64,000 nucleotides of DNA from Homalodisca vitripennis. Its lineage: Eukaryota > Arthropoda > Insecta > Hemiptera > Cicadellidae. The notes beneath the pieces are model-generated. The model saw only the letters and a program-made list of their open reading frames with translations. It was not told where the DNA came from and ran no database searches. A program made the position numbers and the translations under genes. Below are positions 60,516 through 64,000 of this stretch, piece after piece. The stretch is taken from positions 5,841,001-5,905,000 of the forward strand of contig NC_060207.1 of assembly GCF_021130785.1 (NCBI RefSeq), given 5' to 3'. The first letter of the stretch is position 1; the number at the start of each line of letters is the position of its first letter.

Positions 60516-62397
60516 GTAAGGCTGTAAGGATATAACAATTGGCGGATATTTGTAACACACCTACAGCTGAATTGAAATATGCTAGTTAATGTATCTGTTG
60601 TGGATTGTCATAAGTATATCGGCTGAGGGAAAAATGAGTGTATATTGCAATATTGCACTGTGTGAGTATCATTGCATTTTAATAAATTCAAGTGGGCAGG
60701 GACGTATATTGATTTATTTCAAATTTTTATATTGCTCGTATAATCCACTTCTAATATAAAATAGATACTTGAAAGCAAATTTCTGCAGGGTTTCATGACG
60801 GTTTAAATACATGTTTACATTAAAAATCAGATGCTTATTGAGAACAAATTAGTTACTAACATTGGCCAAAAACTACTATGTGTTCTTTGCTAATAATTAT
60901 TTACGATTCGCTTCTTAAAAATCATAATATATTTGTTTAGGTTCGGTTTTGTTATAAAAGTTCGTTGTTTCATTAAAAAAATTTTACTTTATAGTGAATT
61001 AAAAAAGCACTTCTCATTCTGACATAGATTCCTGATATACAAATTTTCTGTTAAAAGTAATAGTTGTTCAACGAGACAAAACGCATTAAATATATTGTTA
61101 CTAGATTGTATTTGTTCTATTTATAAGGAAGCGATGGTGTAGTTTAATGGGTCAAAACGCGATAACCAATGAAACCAAGCTGTATGGTTAATACACTGAA
61201 GTAGATAAATAACCCACATTTTGTATTCGTTATTTACATATTATTGCTCCGTAGATGCATCGTTTGGTATGACATGAGTTCAAGATCTCATATTGTGAAG
61301 AGTTATATCCGATAATAGGACCTCAATTGTAATCATAACCTTGTATTTCCACAACAGTAGATGCACAGTAGATATATCTCTATACTGAAAAGTAGCCGGT
61401 AGTGTAAGTATTGAAAATAAACGCCTATCATACTGTGATCGACTTCTTACTCCTATGCCCTTGTTTACGCTCACAAACAGGTCATACGTAACTGAGTGCA
61501 ACAGAACATTAGAGTGTTCTATAGAACAAGATATAGTGATAGTGATAGTGATAGTGAGTTCCTGTTGTCTTGTCCTGCGGGCAAAGCTGGATTGAGCAAA
61601 GCACGTATTTTCCCATGTTTGTCCACTAAAGCACTCCCAGCGCAGATTACCTTCTTAAAGCACACTTATAGATCCTTCTTACAAGCGATTTGTACACGTT
61701 AACAACTGTTTGGAAAACACAACACTTCTTGCTGCAATTGATAACTTTTCTAAAAGTAGAATAAGTTACGGTTACTAATTGCTTATGAAGATCACATAGT
61801 AAATCAACGCAAAGAAAAATTACGCTATTCACGCATTAGACAAACAATTTACTGGAGTCACGGCTTACTAAACATAAACTGGCAATATTGTGAAATGCGT
61901 GGGGAACTATTACATATAACAGTAGATGTCTGAATGGAATTATTTTCCCATACCTACGCAAACTTGTTATTGTCCCCGCATCGTGATGGAACCACACATA
62001 TACAACCAAATTCTGCGATTTATGAATACGTATATAAATTTCGTCTAGTAGTTCAGAAACTTTGATGGATTTGCTGTTTAAATACTAATATAATATATTC
62101 TCAGATAGTCTCAAATTCTCTACAAAAAATGTTTGTTGATTTTATGTATTTATTACCAATTTATAGTTATTAACAAAGATCAAACACACATAAAAAATTG
62201 TTTCGTGCCCCAATTTTTTGCATTTAACCCTGAATCCCTCACAAACTACTACAGGTACAGTTCTGAAACCTATTTTATTAGCTTTCCTTCAGGTAAAAAT
62301 ACCTACTGTAATATGTACATCCACGATATTACTTAATTAACCTTTCCAAAAGTTCAGTATGGCTTTATTTTACTCTTTACCCAAAAAAATTCAGGCG
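60516..62397. other. AT-rich sequence, nothing recognised except a small microsatellite
   Basis: At about 61531-61555 there is (ATAGTG)n with four units. No other feature is supported. Confidence 0.5.
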
Positions 62398-62527
62398 AAA
62401 TCTTTCGCTAACTGTAACTCGCTAACGAAGCGTTTTTGGACCTATGTTTATATAACATTTTTTCATTATTTTTACTAGTACAATGTGCTGTAGAAGTGGG
62501 GGGAGAACTTCATGAATCACCCTGTAT
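62398..62527. mobile_element. Fragment with mariner-type end
   Basis: The right boundary TGAATCACCCTGTA, followed by TA, matches the outward-facing end of mariner-derived elements (compare TTCACCCTGTA at 14242-14252). The sequence to its left is unlike the 12-14 kb element, and no matching left end is visible, so this is a solo end or truncated MITE from a different family. Confidence 0.4.
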
Positions 62528-64000
62528 ATAGTCCTCAACTTCAGTGGAAGGTTTCGTTTCTATTTGTATCTAATTCTTACACTCTTCCAGGAAGGACACT
62601 TGTTTTAAGAATAGGTGGTTCAGTTTAAATTTACAAATTTATATTGACACCTGAGAACTCAAATTATTCCTTGGGTTCTTCTCTATCAGTACCTAGTATA
62701 AACAAGATTACTAGTACTAAAGTAATTTAACTTTCCAGAAACGTTAAACTTGAAAATGACCGTACATTTATCAGATTCGTTGAAGAACCCGTCTAGAATA
62801 AATTAAAGTTAACTTTGAATTAGATGTATTCTTCAACTTCAATCACATGAAAGGTTTGCTTTGCTTTGTTCGATTCATATCACCCAATAAAGGTCATGCT
62901 CTGGCGGTAGGAGGAGGGAAGGGTCTGGACGTAGAGATAACAAAGTGATTAAGTTAGGAATCCACTAATTAATTTACTAGAAGTTTAAAAACAACGTTTA
63001 TTGAATGAATGAACGCGAAAACATGTGCATGTCTAAATATTGTGTTATTTTAAACTAATGTATTTATATATTTTTGTGGAATTTATCTTAATGTTATACT
63101 TGATGTGTGTCTATTGATATTTAATACTAAGTAAAAATTATCTTTTTTATTACATTTTAAATTCCACGAGTGTCATTAATATTTGAAAGGCCTTATTCCA
63201 AAAAAGTCTTTAGGTAATTATTTCGTGCAGTATTAAAAGTAAGCTTAGGTAAACATATTAAATCCAGTGAAAAATATATAGAAATATGTTGACTTTTATA
63301 GAATAGTGAGAACACATTTCTTAATGTTTGACTAGAGTAGTTATTTCAAAACATTTACACATCCTTACGCATTAATAGGTGTGTTTAATATAAATTATCA
63401 ATTGTTATATAAAAGCGGATTTGTTGTTAATGTTAATACAAAAAGGTGTGAGATCTTTGTAACTGTATGTTAACAGATTATTACTTTAATTTACTTTCTC
63501 TTTTAATATATTAAACTGTCATCAACCATTAAATACAAGCTTTAATACAGTTTAACAAGTAAAAATATATTTATGAACAATTAACTCTTATTTTAAATTA
63601 AGTATCTCAGGATTGTAATACATTTAATATTGACCTGTGCAATGTTATATGCTACGTAATATTAAAAAATATATAGACTACCAACAAATATACCGTGACT
63701 GCATAAATGCATATTGCAGTTAAATGTCATGTATTTGTTGTATATAAGTATTTAACAGCATACCTTATACTGCAATGAAAGAAAGACCATTTTAAGCCCT
63801 TAATTGTATAATACTTCATTTAACAAAATTTGTATATAGCATTAATATGCCTGTAACTGTGGGCTTTACCCATTGAAAAGAATTTGTATTATTTTTATTT
63901 ATCGTTACAGTTCGGAACAGTGTTTCGTAATATTTTGTGAATAGCCAAGTTTTATTACACTTACTATTAATAAGCACTCGGACATCAAAGTAACAATTGA
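62528..64000. other. AT-rich sequence to the window edge, nothing recognised
   Basis: Short ORFs only; no domain, RNA or repeat. Confidence 0.5.

Overview
The window looks like an AT-rich insect chromosome segment, mostly intergenic or intronic. Evidence: eukaryotic transposons of several classes, Pol III-derived SINEs, interstitial copies of the insect telomere repeat TTAGG, MADF-BESS domains (abundant in insects), long satellite arrays, and almost no long ORFs. A hemipteran is possible, but nothing here proves the order. No complete host protein-coding gene could be recognised.

Layout. 1-2.3 kb: remains of a PIF/Harbinger element (transposase on -, MADF-BESS partner on +, both broken). 2.45-3.15 kb: 8 copies of an 86-bp repeat. 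3.7-4.2, 11.0-11.4, 15.6-15.9, 20.2-20.7, 31.5-32.2 and 32.8-33.1 kb: islands of higher GC and complexity with homeodomain, GATA and other motifs, read as candidate regulatory elements. 7.3-8.2 kb: a 699-bp inverted-repeat transposon nested in a SINE that carries a 5S-rRNA-like segment. 9.5, 26.5-27.8, 37.2 and 42.9 kb: pieces of non-LTR retrotransposons; only the 26.7-27.8 kb piece has a long open frame. 12.0-14.3 kb: a mariner-like element with about 425-bp inverted repeats and a dead transposase. 15.9-16.4 and 19.9-20.1 kb: tRNA-Leu-like SINEs. 21.3 and 22.8 kb: short telomere-type tracts in opposite orientation. A family of short dispersed repeats carrying a GGCTGAGCGTTAGCGAA signature recurs across 6-43 kb on both strands.

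The right third is dominated by three tandem arrays: 44 copies of 138 bp (44.1-50.15 kb), about 18 copies of 139 bp (56.0-58.5 kb), and about 21 copies of 80 bp, largely alternating as a 160-bp dimer (58.8-60.5 kb). Between the first and second lies a CpG-rich island (52.1-52.5 kb) followed by a good splice donor. It reads as the promoter and non-coding first exon of a + strand gene whose body lies beyond the right edge. If so, the second and third arrays sit in its first intron.

The most interesting observation is that the 138-bp satellite appears to have grown from a module of the dispersed repeat family: its monomer matches a single copy at 17.1 kb, and its right edge matches the end of a unit at 6.3 kb. 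Its left 17 copies are irregular in length while its right 27 are almost perfectly 138 bp.
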